Assembly (NCBI GenBank): GCA_946887025.1
Contig: CAMPJY010000101.1
Location: 1 to 10,459 of the forward strand
DNA from: an uncultured Salinimicrobium sp.
GTDB taxonomy: Bacteria > Bacteroidota > Bacteroidia > Flavobacteriales > Flavobacteriaceae
Reading direction: 5' to 3'
Length of the DNA: 10,459 nt
Positions 1 to 7,612 of this stretch are shown in pieces. The notes beneath the pieces are model-generated. The model was not told the DNA's origin and did no database searches. It saw only the letters and a list, made by a program, of their open reading frames with translations. A program made the translations under genes and the position numbers. Each line of letters begins with the position of its first letter. Positions within the stretch are counted from its first letter, which is position 1.

Positions 1-9
1 AATTACTTT

Positions 10-1491
10 ATGGTTGCACATTTCATCTCACTTCAATGGAAGGCCTTTTTCAGGTCCGCCAGCCTGGGCAGGAGTATAGGATTAAAAATAGTAATGGGCT
101 TTCTGGCCCTGTATTTCAGTGTTTCGTTTCTGATCCTTGGGGTTGCCTTATATCCAATACTCAAGGACCTCTTTCCGGAGCAGGATCCGGTGACAGTCGT
201 CAACCAGTATTTACTGTTGTGGCTGGGCCTCGAATTTGTATGGCGATTTATGCTGCAGACCCTCCCGGTGATGAATATCAAGCCCCTGCTGGTAACCCCC
301 ATTCCCAAAAAGAAGGTGGTGAATTATGTGCTGACAAAATCCCTGTTCTCGTTCTATAACCTGCTTCCAGTGATGTTGTTTGTGCCTTTTGCCGCGTTTT
401 CGGTGTATAAAGGTCAGAGTTTCCTTTCCATGTTCGGCTGGACCGTTGCGGTGTTATCCCTTTCGCTTTGCGTCAATTATGCAAACTTTCTTCTGAAGAA
501 AAAGTTTGCCGATAACCTCAAGGAACTGCTGCCTTATCTTATGGTGGTGGCGGTGCTGGCGGGACTGGAGTATTTCGGGATCTTCAGCATTACGGAAGTT
601 TTCGGTGCTGCCCTGGACTACATTGTGGCAATGCCTTTTCTGGCACTGATCCCGGTTCTACTCGTAATTGGACTTTATGTTTGGAATCAGAAAAACCTGC
701 TGCGGCGCTTCTATCTGGATGAATCCCTGAAGGGGAAAACCCAGGCGGCCAATACTCAGGAATTCCTATGGGTGAGGAAATTTGGCGATATCGCGCCCTT
801 CCTTCAGCTCGACCTGAAACTCATCTGGAGGAACAAACGCCCCAAAACCACAATCTGGATGTCGTTGTTGCTCGTGAGTTATGGGCTCATCTTCTATCCC
901 AACGATTCCTATGCTGATTTCCAGATCATCTTTGTGTTTGTTGGGATCTTTATGACGGGCATCTTCATGATCAACTTCGGACAGTTCATTCCGGCCTGGG
1001 ATGCCAGTTATTTTTCCATGATGATGTCGCAGAACATTCCGCTCAAAAAATATCTGGCATCGAAGATTGGCCTTATGACGTTCAGCGTGGTCGTGCTTAC
1101 TATCCTCACCACTCCCTACGTCTATTTTGGCTATCATATCCTCATTCTCAATCTGGCTTGTGCGGTATACAATATCGGGGTAAATGTTCCGGTGCTGTTA
1201 TACGCCGGATCCTTTAACAGAAAGCGAATTGATCTGGAAAAGAGTCCCTTCATGAACTACCAGGGAACCGGGGCTGCCCAGTGGATCGTGGGAATTCCGC
1301 TGATGGTGCTTCCTGTGCTTATTTTCTGGGGAATTGAAGCTTTAGTATCCTTTAATGCCGGAATAGTGACCATGGCGGGACTGGGAATTCTGGGACTGCT
1401 GCTGAGGAAGCCTATAATGGATTTTATAGAACTCGCTTATAAAAAGAACAAATATGCCATGGTTCAGGGCTTTAAACAGACCGGAGAATAA
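10..1491 (+). CDS. DUF5687 family membrane protein, probable ABC exporter permease
   Basis: This 493-residue, strongly hydrophobic protein probably forms the membrane half of an ABC exporter in the inner membrane; the substrate is unknown. About 10-12 membrane segments can be read, including roughly residues 26-50, 110-132, 138-160, 173-194, 205-224, 281-297, 304-325, 352-372, 375-399, 423-443 and 447-466. The N-terminus (HFISLQWKAFFRSAS) and the central stretch around residues 329-351 (AWDASYF followed by a basic KKYLASK) match my memory of the Bacteroidota-specific DUF5687 family. A basic cytoplasmic stretch (about 226-280) splits two membrane halves. The permease role is inferred mainly from the ATPase gene 17 nt downstream. 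The ATG at 10 suits the family start, but the frame stays open to the window edge (codons AAT TAC TTT), so a slightly earlier start cannot be excluded. Confidence 0.85.
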   Translation: MVAHFISLQWKAFFRSASLGRSIGLKIVMGFLALYFSVSFLILGVALYPILKDLFPEQDPVTVVNQYLLLWLGLEFVWRFMLQTLPVMNIKPLLVTPIPKKKVVNYVLTKSLFSFYNLLPVMLFVPFAAFSVYKGQSFLSMFGWTVAVLSLSLCVNYANFLLKKKFADNLKELLPYLMVVAVLAGLEYFGIFSITEVFGAALDYIVAMPFLALIPVLLVIGLYVWNQKNLLRRFYLDESLKGKTQAANTQEFLWVRKFGDIAPFLQLDLKLIWRNKRPKTTIWMSLLLVSYGLIFYPNDSYADFQIIFVFVGIFMTGIFMINFGQFIPAWDASYFSMMMSQNIPLKKYLASKIGLMTFSVVVLTILTTPYVYFGYHILILNLACAVYNIGVNVPVLLYAGSFNRKRIDLEKSPFMNYQGTGAAQWIVGIPLMVLPVLIFWGIEALVSFNAGIVTMAGLGILGLLLRKPIMDFIELAYKKNKYAMVQGFKQTGE

Positions 1492-1508
1492 CTTCAAAAA
1501 GTACACCT

Positions 1509-2237
1509 ATGATCACAGTTACCAATCTTTCGAAACAATATAGCGGAACCACCGTTCTTAACCTGGAGCATCTTGAAATCCCCCGTGGCCAGAGCTTTGG
1601 CCTGGTGGGGAACAACGGGGCAGGAAAAACAACTTTCTTCAGTCTGTTGCTGGATCTCATAGAGCCCACTACCGGGAATATCTTCAATAATGAAGTCACC
1701 GTGGGGGAAAGTGAAGCCTGGAAACCCTTTACCTCCTCCTTCATCGATGAAAGCTTCCTGATAGGGTACCTGACTCCGGAGGAATATTTTCATTTCATAG
1801 GGGAGCTGAGGAATCAGAATAAAGCCGATGTTTCTGCTTTTGTGAGCCGTTTTGAGGAATTCTTCAATGGTGAGATCCTGGGGCGGAAGAAATACCTTCG
1901 GGACCTTTCCAAAGGGAACCAGAAAAAGGTGGGGATAGTTGCTGCACTGATCGGAAACCCTGAGGTGGTCATTCTCGATGAACCTTTTGCCAATCTGGAT
2001 CCAACGACCCAGATACGGCTGAAAAAAACAATAAAGGAACTTACAGAAACCACTGATATCACCATTCTCATCTCCAGTCACGACCTTATCCACGTGACCG
2101 AGGTCTGCGAGCGGATCGTGGTGCTTGATAAAGGAAAGATTGTCAATGATATTAAAACTTCAGAGGCAACCCTAAGGGAGCTGGAGAGTTATTTTGCGGG
2201 GGATCAGGTGCAGGAAGTACGGGAGGATGTAATCTAA
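1509..2237 (+). CDS. ABC transporter ATP-binding protein
   Basis: This 242-residue cytoplasmic nucleotide-binding subunit should power the DUF5687 permease encoded just upstream. Walker A is GNNGAGKTT at residues 34-42. The signature is LSKGNQKK at 133-140, a variant of LSGGQ. Walker B is VVILDEP at 153-159 with catalytic Glu158, the D-loop is NLDP at 162-165, and the switch histidine is His191 in SSHD. The Q-loop region (about 76-90) has Asp80/Glu81 where most ATPases have glutamine, a departure also met in some exporter ATPases. The layout resembles the BcrA/CcmA-like group that pairs with polytopic permeases lacking solute-binding proteins, so export is more likely than uptake. All ATP-hydrolysis residues are present, so it should be active. 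The 17 nt gap to the permease supports one transcript. The substrate cannot be read from the sequence. Confidence 0.93.
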   Translation: MITVTNLSKQYSGTTVLNLEHLEIPRGQSFGLVGNNGAGKTTFFSLLLDLIEPTTGNIFNNEVTVGESEAWKPFTSSFIDESFLIGYLTPEEYFHFIGELRNQNKADVSAFVSRFEEFFNGEILGRKKYLRDLSKGNQKKVGIVAALIGNPEVVILDEPFANLDPTTQIRLKKTIKELTETTDITILISSHDLIHVTEVCERIVVLDKGKIVNDIKTSEATLRELESYFAGDQVQEVREDVI

Positions 2238-2337
2238 GAAAAATCAGTATTTGCAGATAGCTGGACTTTCCTCCTGAGGTTAGAGAACATATGGATATTC
2301 AATGCATGGGTTCCATTAATAAAAATACTTAATAAAA

Positions 2338-3195
2338 TTGGATTATACGATTAGAGGTTGGGTTCGTATCCTTCTGTTTATCATTCCTTACTTTTTTGTG
2401 GTAGGATTATTACAGCTTATAGGAAGTTTGATAGCCGGGGTAGATTTTATGAATCCTGAAGCGGTAATTACTTCTGTCCAAAAGCGCTGGCTGCAGGTTT
2501 TTGGTATGTTCGGAACCTTTCTTATTCTGTGGTTGTTCATGAAGTATGTTGATAGAGAAAAATTTGTGGAGTTAGGGTTTCATACAAAAAACAGGACTTG
2601 GGAATTTCTCTTTGGGAATGGATTGGGAGCTGTAATAATGGGCGGGGGTTTGCTTCTTCTATTAGCTATTGACGAGATCAGTATTGCAGAAATCAACTTT
2701 GAGCCCGCACAATTCTTAATGTCCATAATTTTGTTTGCTATCGTTGCATTGGTGGAGGAAGTCCTGTTCAGGGGGTATATCCTTAAGAATTTAATGCTCT
2801 CTTTCAACAAACCTCTTGCATTGGTTGTTTCCTCCATACTGTTTTCTCTGGCTCACGGGGCTAATCCCAATGTGAATTTGTTCAGCTTGTTCGAGTTGTT
2901 TTTAGCAGGCATACTTTTGGGAGTGTCTTATCTGTATACCAGAAATCTCTGGTTTCCTATAGCCTTGCATTTCAGCTGGAATTTCTTTCAATCCCTCTTC
3001 GGGTTCAACGTAAGTGGGCAGGACTTCTACTCTCTGATTGAATTAAATTACGGCAGCAGCAATTTGCTGAATGGTGGGGCTTTCGGCTTTGAAGGTTCTA
3101 TTTTTGCGGCAATTTCAAGTGTAGCGATAATTGCGTGGATTATATATTACTATCAAAAGAACCCGGAAAAGGCATTAGCGGAAAGGGTTACTTGA
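2338..3195 (+). CDS. CPBP family intramembrane metalloprotease
   Basis: This 285-residue polytopic membrane protein belongs to the CPBP (CaaX protease/bacteriocin-processing, ABI) family of glutamate-type intramembrane proteases. The three diagnostic motifs are intact: EEVLFR at residues 140-145 (EExxxR), FSLAH at 169-173 (FxxxH) and HFSWN at 211-215 (HxxxN). Hydrophobic segments lie near 10-34, 52-68, 93-111, 127-139, 160-172, 185-200, 205-222 and 253-271. The start is a TTG: an in-frame TAA at 2320-2322 blocks extension, and the next in-frame ATG, at residue 38, would remove the first membrane helix. The gene stands alone with about 100 nt upstream and 72 nt downstream, and looks more A/T-rich than the ABC genes. 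Members elsewhere process prenylated proteins or peptides or give bacteriocin self-protection; nothing nearby indicates the substrate. No peptide precursor is obvious next to it. Confidence 0.9.
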   Translation: MDYTIRGWVRILLFIIPYFFVVGLLQLIGSLIAGVDFMNPEAVITSVQKRWLQVFGMFGTFLILWLFMKYVDREKFVELGFHTKNRTWEFLFGNGLGAVIMGGGLLLLLAIDEISIAEINFEPAQFLMSIILFAIVALVEEVLFRGYILKNLMLSFNKPLALVVSSILFSLAHGANPNVNLFSLFELFLAGILLGVSYLYTRNLWFPIALHFSWNFFQSLFGFNVSGQDFYSLIELNYGSSNLLNGGAFGFEGSIFAAISSVAIIAWIIYYYQKNPEKALAERVT

Positions 3196-3267
3196 ATGAT
3201 ATCAACGGCTAAGGATAAGCGGGAAACCTGAAAAAACAGGAAATTCAAACAAAATAAGAAATTTGGG

Positions 3268-3810
3268 ATGGGTAAAAATCTTACATATGTTGCATTTCTA
3301 AGAGGCATCAACGTGGGCGGCCACCATAAGCTTCCTATGTCTGAGCTTAAGAAGGAACTGGTTGATCTGGGTTTTGAAAATGTGATAACTCTCTTAAATT
3401 CAGGCAATATTATTTTTGAAGCGGTTAAATTGGAAGAAACGGACTTGGAAAAGAAAATTGCCGACAGTTTAGAAAATACTTTCGGATTCCCTGTGCCCGT
3501 ACTGGTGAGGAAAGGAGAGGAGATCCTTCAGCTTTTTTCTGCGGATCCCTTTAGTGATATTGCCGTAACCAATGACATCCGCCTTTATGTGAGCTTTCTT
3601 AAACAGCATCCCCAGGAAATCAAACTGCCATGGGTCTCGGAGGACGAATCTTTCAAAATAATCCAGGTAGAGAACAGGACCATTTTCAGTGTATTGGACC
3701 TTATGGGAATGGGAACGACAAAAGGAATGGAATCCCTCGAAAAGATTTTTGGGAAAAACCTGACCACCAGGAACTGGAATACTATTGAGAGGATTGTGGA
3801 GAAGCTGTAA
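3268..3810 (+). CDS. DUF1697 domain-containing protein
   Basis: This 180-residue soluble protein covers the usual full length of the DUF1697 (PF08002) family, whose biochemical role is unknown. Family hallmarks are the N-terminal YVAFLRGINVGGHHKLPM at residues 7-24, the NSGNIIFE segment at 44-51, and the C-terminal TTRNWNTIERI near 166-176. No signal peptide or membrane segment is seen, so it is probably cytoplasmic. The ATG at 3268 lies just before the conserved first strand and fits the family start. The 72 nt spacer before it and 139 nt after it suggest its own transcription unit or weak read-through from the CPBP gene. Such genes are scattered through bacterial genomes without fixed partners, so the neighbours give no hint of function. 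Confidence 0.92.
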   Translation: MGKNLTYVAFLRGINVGGHHKLPMSELKKELVDLGFENVITLLNSGNIIFEAVKLEETDLEKKIADSLENTFGFPVPVLVRKGEEILQLFSADPFSDIAVTNDIRLYVSFLKQHPQEIKLPWVSEDESFKIIQVENRTIFSVLDLMGMGTTKGMESLEKIFGKNLTTRNWNTIERIVEKL

Positions 3811-3949
3811 GCTGTTTCTTAACCCGGCTTAGGCTTCACGGGTATCCGGGACCCCGATGGACACCTGCAAAAAATTCAGTAAATTTATCCGCTGAAAATA
3901 ATAAAATTCGCACCTTGCAGTTATTCGTACTACAAATGAATCATTTGAT

Positions 3950-6490
3950 TTGAAAGGATTTATAAAAGGATTATTTCTGCTGACGGTGGTTCTCTGCCTG
4001 ATCGGCTGTTCCAGGAAGAAAGACAAGTTCCTGAACAGGAACTGGCATGCCATAACCGCAGAGTATAACACCCTTTATAACGGGAATCTCGCCCTGGATC
4101 TAGGAAAGCAGGAGCTCAGCGACAGCTACTTCGACAATTACTGGGCCATCCTGCCGGTGGAGCGCATGCAGCTGAGCGAGGACGTGATGCTGCCCGGGTA
4201 TACCACCAATCCAAACTTTGAAAGAGCAGAGGAGAAGGCTGTAAAGGCGATTCAGAGGCATTCCATGTTGATTGACGGAAGCGAAAAGAACCCCCAGATA
4301 GACGAAGCTTATTTATTGCTTGGGAAGGCCCGATATTACGACCAGCGATTTGTTCCCGCCCTGGAAGCTTTTAATTACATCCTTCACAAATATCCGCTCA
4401 GCAATACCATTACCGAGGCCAAGATCTGGAGAGAGAAGGCAAATATCCGTATGGAATTCCATGAGGTAGCCATTGAAAACCTGAAAGAGATTCTGGAGCA
4501 GGAAAACCTGGAGGAAGAGGACAGGGCTCATGCATCTGCAATGCTGGCGCAGGCTTATATTGATATTGCAAAGGAAGACAGCGCTATCGCCCATATTTCC
4601 ACTGCTGCAGAGCTTACGGATGACAACGATCTGAAGGGACGCTACCTTTTCATCAAAGGGCAGCTATACGATTTTCTTGGGAAGCAGGACAGCGCCAACC
4701 TTGCCTTCGATGAGGTTATAGAGCTGCACCGCAGGACACCCCGGGTATATTATATCAATGCCCATATCAACAAGATTAACAACATGGATGTGCGTGGGGA
4801 AGATCGGGTGGCAGCCCTGGAGCTTCTGGAGGAGCTTGCGGAGAATCGGGAGAACCGACCTTACCTCGATAAGATCTTTTTCCAGATGGGGGATTACTTT
4901 TACGGCACCGATTCCCTGGATCTGGCAGTGGAGTTTTACAACAAATCCTTACGGGAAAATTCAGATGATGTCTATCTGAGATCCCTCAATTATCAGACCC
5001 TTGGCAACATCAATTTCGATGCAGCAAATTACCCGGTGGCCGGAGCCTATTACGACAGTACCCTTTCAAATCTGAATCAGTTGTCACGGGAGTATCGGAT
5101 GGTAAAGAAGAAGCGGGATAACCTTGAGGACGTGATTTATTACGAGGAAATCGCCATCAAAAATGACAGCATTTTGTATTTAGCCGGCCTTACTGAAGAC
5201 GAGCGGCTGGAATACTTTACCCAATACACCGAGGAACTGAAAGCAGAAGCCAAGGAGGCCCTGACCGCCACCGCGGAAGGACAGGCGGCACAACCCGGAG
5301 GCTTCCTGGATCCGATGCAGCAGGGGATTCCCGGAGTGCCTGATCCCTCCAATGCCTTCTATTTCTACAACCCCACCACCGTGGCTTATGGAAAGGAAGA
5401 ATTTTTCAGGCAATGGGGCAATATTGAATTGACGGACAACTGGCGCTATGGGGGCAGTATGAATACCTCTGCTGAAACGGTTGAAATTGTGCTGAATGAG
5501 GAACTGCTTTTCGAAAACAATCCTGTTTTTGATCCGATAACCTTTATAAATCAGATTCCTGATGATCCTGAATTACTGGACAGCCTCGCCGGGGACAGGA
5601 ACTTTGCCTACTACCAGTTAGGGCTCATCTATGGTGAGAAATTCGAAAAGAACCTGCTCGCCATTGACAGGCTGGAAGGCCTTCTGAATAATGATCCTGA
5701 GGAACGCCTGGTCCTGCCAGCGAAATATCAGCTATATAAGCTATATCAGGAAGAAGGGATTTCAATTAAAGCCGAATCCTTGAAGAATGATATCCTCCAT
5801 CAATATCCCGATTCCCGCTATGCCAGCATCATCAGGAACCCTGCGGCTTCCCTGCAGGATGAAAACAGTCCGGATGCTGTATATGCTGAGGTCTACGAAC
5901 TTTTTGAGGCCCAGGAGTACGAGGAGGTAATACACCAGAGTTCAGAAGCTGTTATAGCATTTACAGGTGAAGAGATCGTCCCTAAATTTGAATTACTAAA
6001 GGCGATGGCTACAGGTCGCCTGATGGGTTTCGATGCTTACAAGGAGGCCCTGAATTACGTGGCGCTGACCTACCCACAGAGTGATGAAGGGAAAAAGGCG
6101 CAGCAGCTCTACACCCTTGCTATCCCGGATCTTGCCTACCAGGGATTCCAGGCGGACAGCATAGCCGATTCCTATAAACTGATCTTCCCCATGAGGAGGG
6201 CAGATGCATCGGCGGTAAATTCCCTTCAGAAGAATATAGAAAAGGTTCTGGAGGCTCCGGAGAATGCCCGACTTAAAATTTCCTCGGATATATATGATCC
6301 ACAGGAGCTTTTCATTGTAGTTCATGGTTTTCAGACCCCCGAAAGGGCCGCCGGATTTGTAGAACAACTTCCTCTGGAAGATGGGCAGGAAATCCCCTTT
6401 TTCACGATTTCCAGTACCAATTACAGTGTGGTTCAGATCCATAAAAACAAACAAGCCTACTTAAATACCCTAAATCAAATCCCCCAATAA
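3950..6490 (+). CDS. sprE: SprE/PorW-type gliding and type IX secretion TPR lipoprotein
   Basis: This 846-residue lipoprotein matches SprE of gliding flavobacteria (PorW in Porphyromonas), needed for type IX secretion and, in gliders, for surface motility. The signal peptide is MKGFIKG plus a hydrophobic core ending in a lipobox LIGC, with lipidated Cys20. The following CSRKKDKFLNRNWHAITAEYN region and the FYFYNPTTVAYGKEEFF block (residues 470-486) are recognisable family sequence. Helical TPR-like repeats cover roughly 117-150, 195-262, 305-375 and 550-660. A Pro/Gly/Gln-rich stretch at 445-465 separates the two halves. The last 60 or so residues read as alternating strands and helices, possibly a small SPOR-like fold (inference). 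The start is TTG at 3950; an in-frame TAA at 3902-3904 and the absence of an in-frame ATG between leave it as the best choice. The bactofilin follows after 3 nt, implying cotranscription. Confidence 0.9.
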   Translation: MKGFIKGLFLLTVVLCLIGCSRKKDKFLNRNWHAITAEYNTLYNGNLALDLGKQELSDSYFDNYWAILPVERMQLSEDVMLPGYTTNPNFERAEEKAVKAIQRHSMLIDGSEKNPQIDEAYLLLGKARYYDQRFVPALEAFNYILHKYPLSNTITEAKIWREKANIRMEFHEVAIENLKEILEQENLEEEDRAHASAMLAQAYIDIAKEDSAIAHISTAAELTDDNDLKGRYLFIKGQLYDFLGKQDSANLAFDEVIELHRRTPRVYYINAHINKINNMDVRGEDRVAALELLEELAENRENRPYLDKIFFQMGDYFYGTDSLDLAVEFYNKSLRENSDDVYLRSLNYQTLGNINFDAANYPVAGAYYDSTLSNLNQLSREYRMVKKKRDNLEDVIYYEEIAIKNDSILYLAGLTEDERLEYFTQYTEELKAEAKEALTATAEGQAAQPGGFLDPMQQGIPGVPDPSNAFYFYNPTTVAYGKEEFFRQWGNIELTDNWRYGGSMNTSAETVEIVLNEELLFENNPVFDPITFINQIPDDPELLDSLAGDRNFAYYQLGLIYGEKFEKNLLAIDRLEGLLNNDPEERLVLPAKYQLYKLYQEEGISIKAESLKNDILHQYPDSRYASIIRNPAASLQDENSPDAVYAEVYELFEAQEYEEVIHQSSEAVIAFTGEEIVPKFELLKAMATGRLMGFDAYKEALNYVALTYPQSDEGKKAQQLYTLAIPDLAYQGFQADSIADSYKLIFPMRRADASAVNSLQKNIEKVLEAPENARLKISSDIYDPQELFIVVHGFQTPERAAGFVEQLPLEDGQEIPFFTISSTNYSVVQIHKNKQAYLNTLNQIPQ

Positions 6491-6493
6491 AGC

Positions 6494-6913
6494 ATGTTTT
6501 CAAAAGAAAAAACCTCAAAACCATCTATCGAGATAAGCAAGGAACAGAACAAAATAGCCGCAGGCACCAGGATAACCGGAGATATTGAAGCCAAAGGAGC
6601 TTTGAGAATAGACGGCAGCATTGAAGGCACCGTAAAGACTCCGGGAAAAGTGGTGATCGGGAAAGAAGGAAAAGTGAAAGGCAGCCTGGAATGCGAAAAT
6701 GCGGATATCGAAGGAAAATTTATCGGCAACCTGACTGTTTCCGGCACCCTGAGTCTTCGCTCCTCTGCAGTTATCGACGGTGAAGTGATAGCCTCAAAAC
6801 TTGCTGTAGAACCCGGAGCCACCTTTAACGCCAGCTGTTCCATGAAAGGCGCCATAAAATCCCTGAAAAATGAACGACCCGAAGGACAAAAAGGAACCGA
6901 AAAGTCGGCTTAA
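6494..6913 (+). CDS. Bactofilin (polymer-forming cytoskeletal protein)
   Basis: This 139-residue bactofilin (PF04519, formerly DUF583) should self-assemble in the cytoplasm, often at the membrane, into filaments that scaffold envelope or motility machinery. The core from about residue 20 to 115 shows short hydrophobic strands separated by Gly turns (ITGDIEAKG, RIDGSIEG, VVIGKEGKVKG, VIDGEVIA), the pattern of a right-handed beta-helix. Charged tails flank it, and the C-terminus is Lys/Glu-rich and probably disordered. The ATG at 6494 is 3 nt after the sprE stop, so the two are almost certainly cotranscribed. The last 44 nt also encode the start of the AtpZ-like gene in another frame. The partner is unknown; an envelope machine such as the type IX system or the ATP synthase cluster is possible by context only. 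Confidence 0.93.
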   Translation: MFSKEKTSKPSIEISKEQNKIAAGTRITGDIEAKGALRIDGSIEGTVKTPGKVVIGKEGKVKGSLECENADIEGKFIGNLTVSGTLSLRSSAVIDGEVIASKLAVEPGATFNASCSMKGAIKSLKNERPEGQKGTEKSA

Positions 6914-7103
6914 GAACTGGGCAATGCTATCTGGAATAGCTTTCCAGATGGGCGCAACCATCTTCCTTTGTGCCTGGGGAGGGAAAAAACTCGACGAATA
7001 CTACGAAACCGAAAAGAACTGGTTCACCATCGGACTGGTGCTGTTTGGATTAATGGCATCCATTTACCTGGTCCTGAAACAACTGAAACGCTTAAATAAA
7101 TAA
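6870..7103 (+). CDS. atpZ: AtpZ/AtpI-family ATP synthase assembly protein
   Basis: This 77-residue protein with two membrane helices (about 18-36 and 51-70) belongs to the AtpZ/AtpI group (PF09527, ATPase_gene1), small proteins encoded just upstream of Fo genes that aid c-ring assembly and have been linked to magnesium handling. The hairpin has the typical pattern: a basic N-terminus, helix 1 with FQMGATIF, then GGKKLDEYYE, an aromatic WFTIG entry into helix 2, and a basic tail. The ATG at 6870 overlaps the bactofilin frame by 44 nt. The alternative ATG at residue 19 (6924) would avoid the overlap but removes the charged N-terminus and cuts into helix 1, so the earlier start is preferred. The DUF6168-type gene begins 8 nt after its stop. 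Confidence 0.85.
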   Translation: MNDPKDKKEPKSRLKNWAMLSGIAFQMGATIFLCAWGGKKLDEYYETEKNWFTIGLVLFGLMASIYLVLKQLKRLNK

Positions 7104-7111
7104 TTCCCCTC

Positions 7112-7504
7112 ATGCTTCGGCAACTTCTGAACTTCTCCCTGCTCCTGCTGCTTTGCGCCGCAGCAACCTACCTTCTTCATACCTATCTCTTTACAAGGTT
7201 CTTTCCCGAAGGCTCCGTTGAAATCATTAATTTCTCCTATAAGTTCAACTTCGGGATCACTTTCCTCTTTACCAGCAGTATCATCATTTCGAGCCAACGT
7301 CTTAAGGATCAGCTGGGTTTCATTTTTCTCGGAAGCAGTTTTGTCAAGATCGCCATTTTTCTCGTTCTGGTAAAAACCTCTGATTTTGAATTTGGTAAAG
7401 CAGACTTTCTGCATTTTTTTGTCCCATATGCCCTTTGTATGGTTCTCGAGATCATCTATGTGAGCCGTATTCTGAAAGGCGCTAACTTCAATAAAGACAA
7501 ATAA
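7112..7504 (+). CDS. DUF6168-type small membrane protein, AtpI-like by position
   Basis: This 130-residue protein has four predicted membrane helices (about 5-27, 45-63, 67-90 and 97-121) and short polar loops. I recognise it by layout and position as the flavobacterial DUF6168-type protein found between the AtpZ-like gene and atpB. The topology and location match AtpI, the four-helix chaperone proposed to help assemble the c-ring, but I see no motif that proves homology. A basic turn (SQRLKDQ, about 61-67) separates helices 2 and 3, and the tail is Lys/Asn-rich. The ATG at 7112 leaves 8 nt after the AtpZ-like stop, so the genes are probably cotranscribed. The atpB promoter element lies 66 nt downstream, which suggests this gene ends the upstream transcription unit, though read-through is likely. 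Confidence 0.75.
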   Translation: MLRQLLNFSLLLLLCAAATYLLHTYLFTRFFPEGSVEIINFSYKFNFGITFLFTSSIIISSQRLKDQLGFIFLGSSFVKIAIFLVLVKTSDFEFGKADFLHFFVPYALCMVLEIIYVSRILKGANFNKDK

Positions 7505-7569
7505 ATACACGGTTTCTGTCCGGTAAAAACTTATTGAACATTTAGGTGTTTTATTTTTATTTAAATCAT

Positions 7570-7577
7570 TACATTTG
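7570..7577 (+). promoter_or_regulatory. Probable -7 promoter element for the atp operon
   Basis: TACATTTG fits the Bacteroidota -7 consensus TAnnTTTG exactly. It lies 36 nt before the preferred atpB ATG, in an A/T-rich spacer, so a start site near 7582-7586 would give a leader of about 27-31 nt. The -33 element is poor: around 7547-7553 there is only GTGTTTT, not a clean TTTG. The arms of an imperfect inverted repeat flank this element (see findings). Confidence 0.65.
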
Positions 7578-7612
7578 CACCCAAATTTATAGGACCGAAA
7601 TAATCCGTGAAA

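Noticed and set aside
1494..2093. 199-codon open frame on the minus strand
   Set aside because: It is antisense to the ABC ATPase, whose motifs are intact on the + strand; the product has no family features.
3219..3241. CCTG-A6-CAGG mini hairpin after the CPBP gene
   Set aside because: The stem has only four pairs and no T-run follows, so it is not a credible terminator.
3811..3949. Search for a promoter or small RNA upstream of sprE
   Set aside because: No TAnnTTTG element with a suitable TTTG upstream is visible, and only short GC-rich pairings around 3840-3857 are seen; nothing supports an RNA gene.
5996..6454. 152-codon open frame on the minus strand
   Set aside because: It lies wholly inside sprE on the opposite strand and shows no domain or spacing that suggests a gene.
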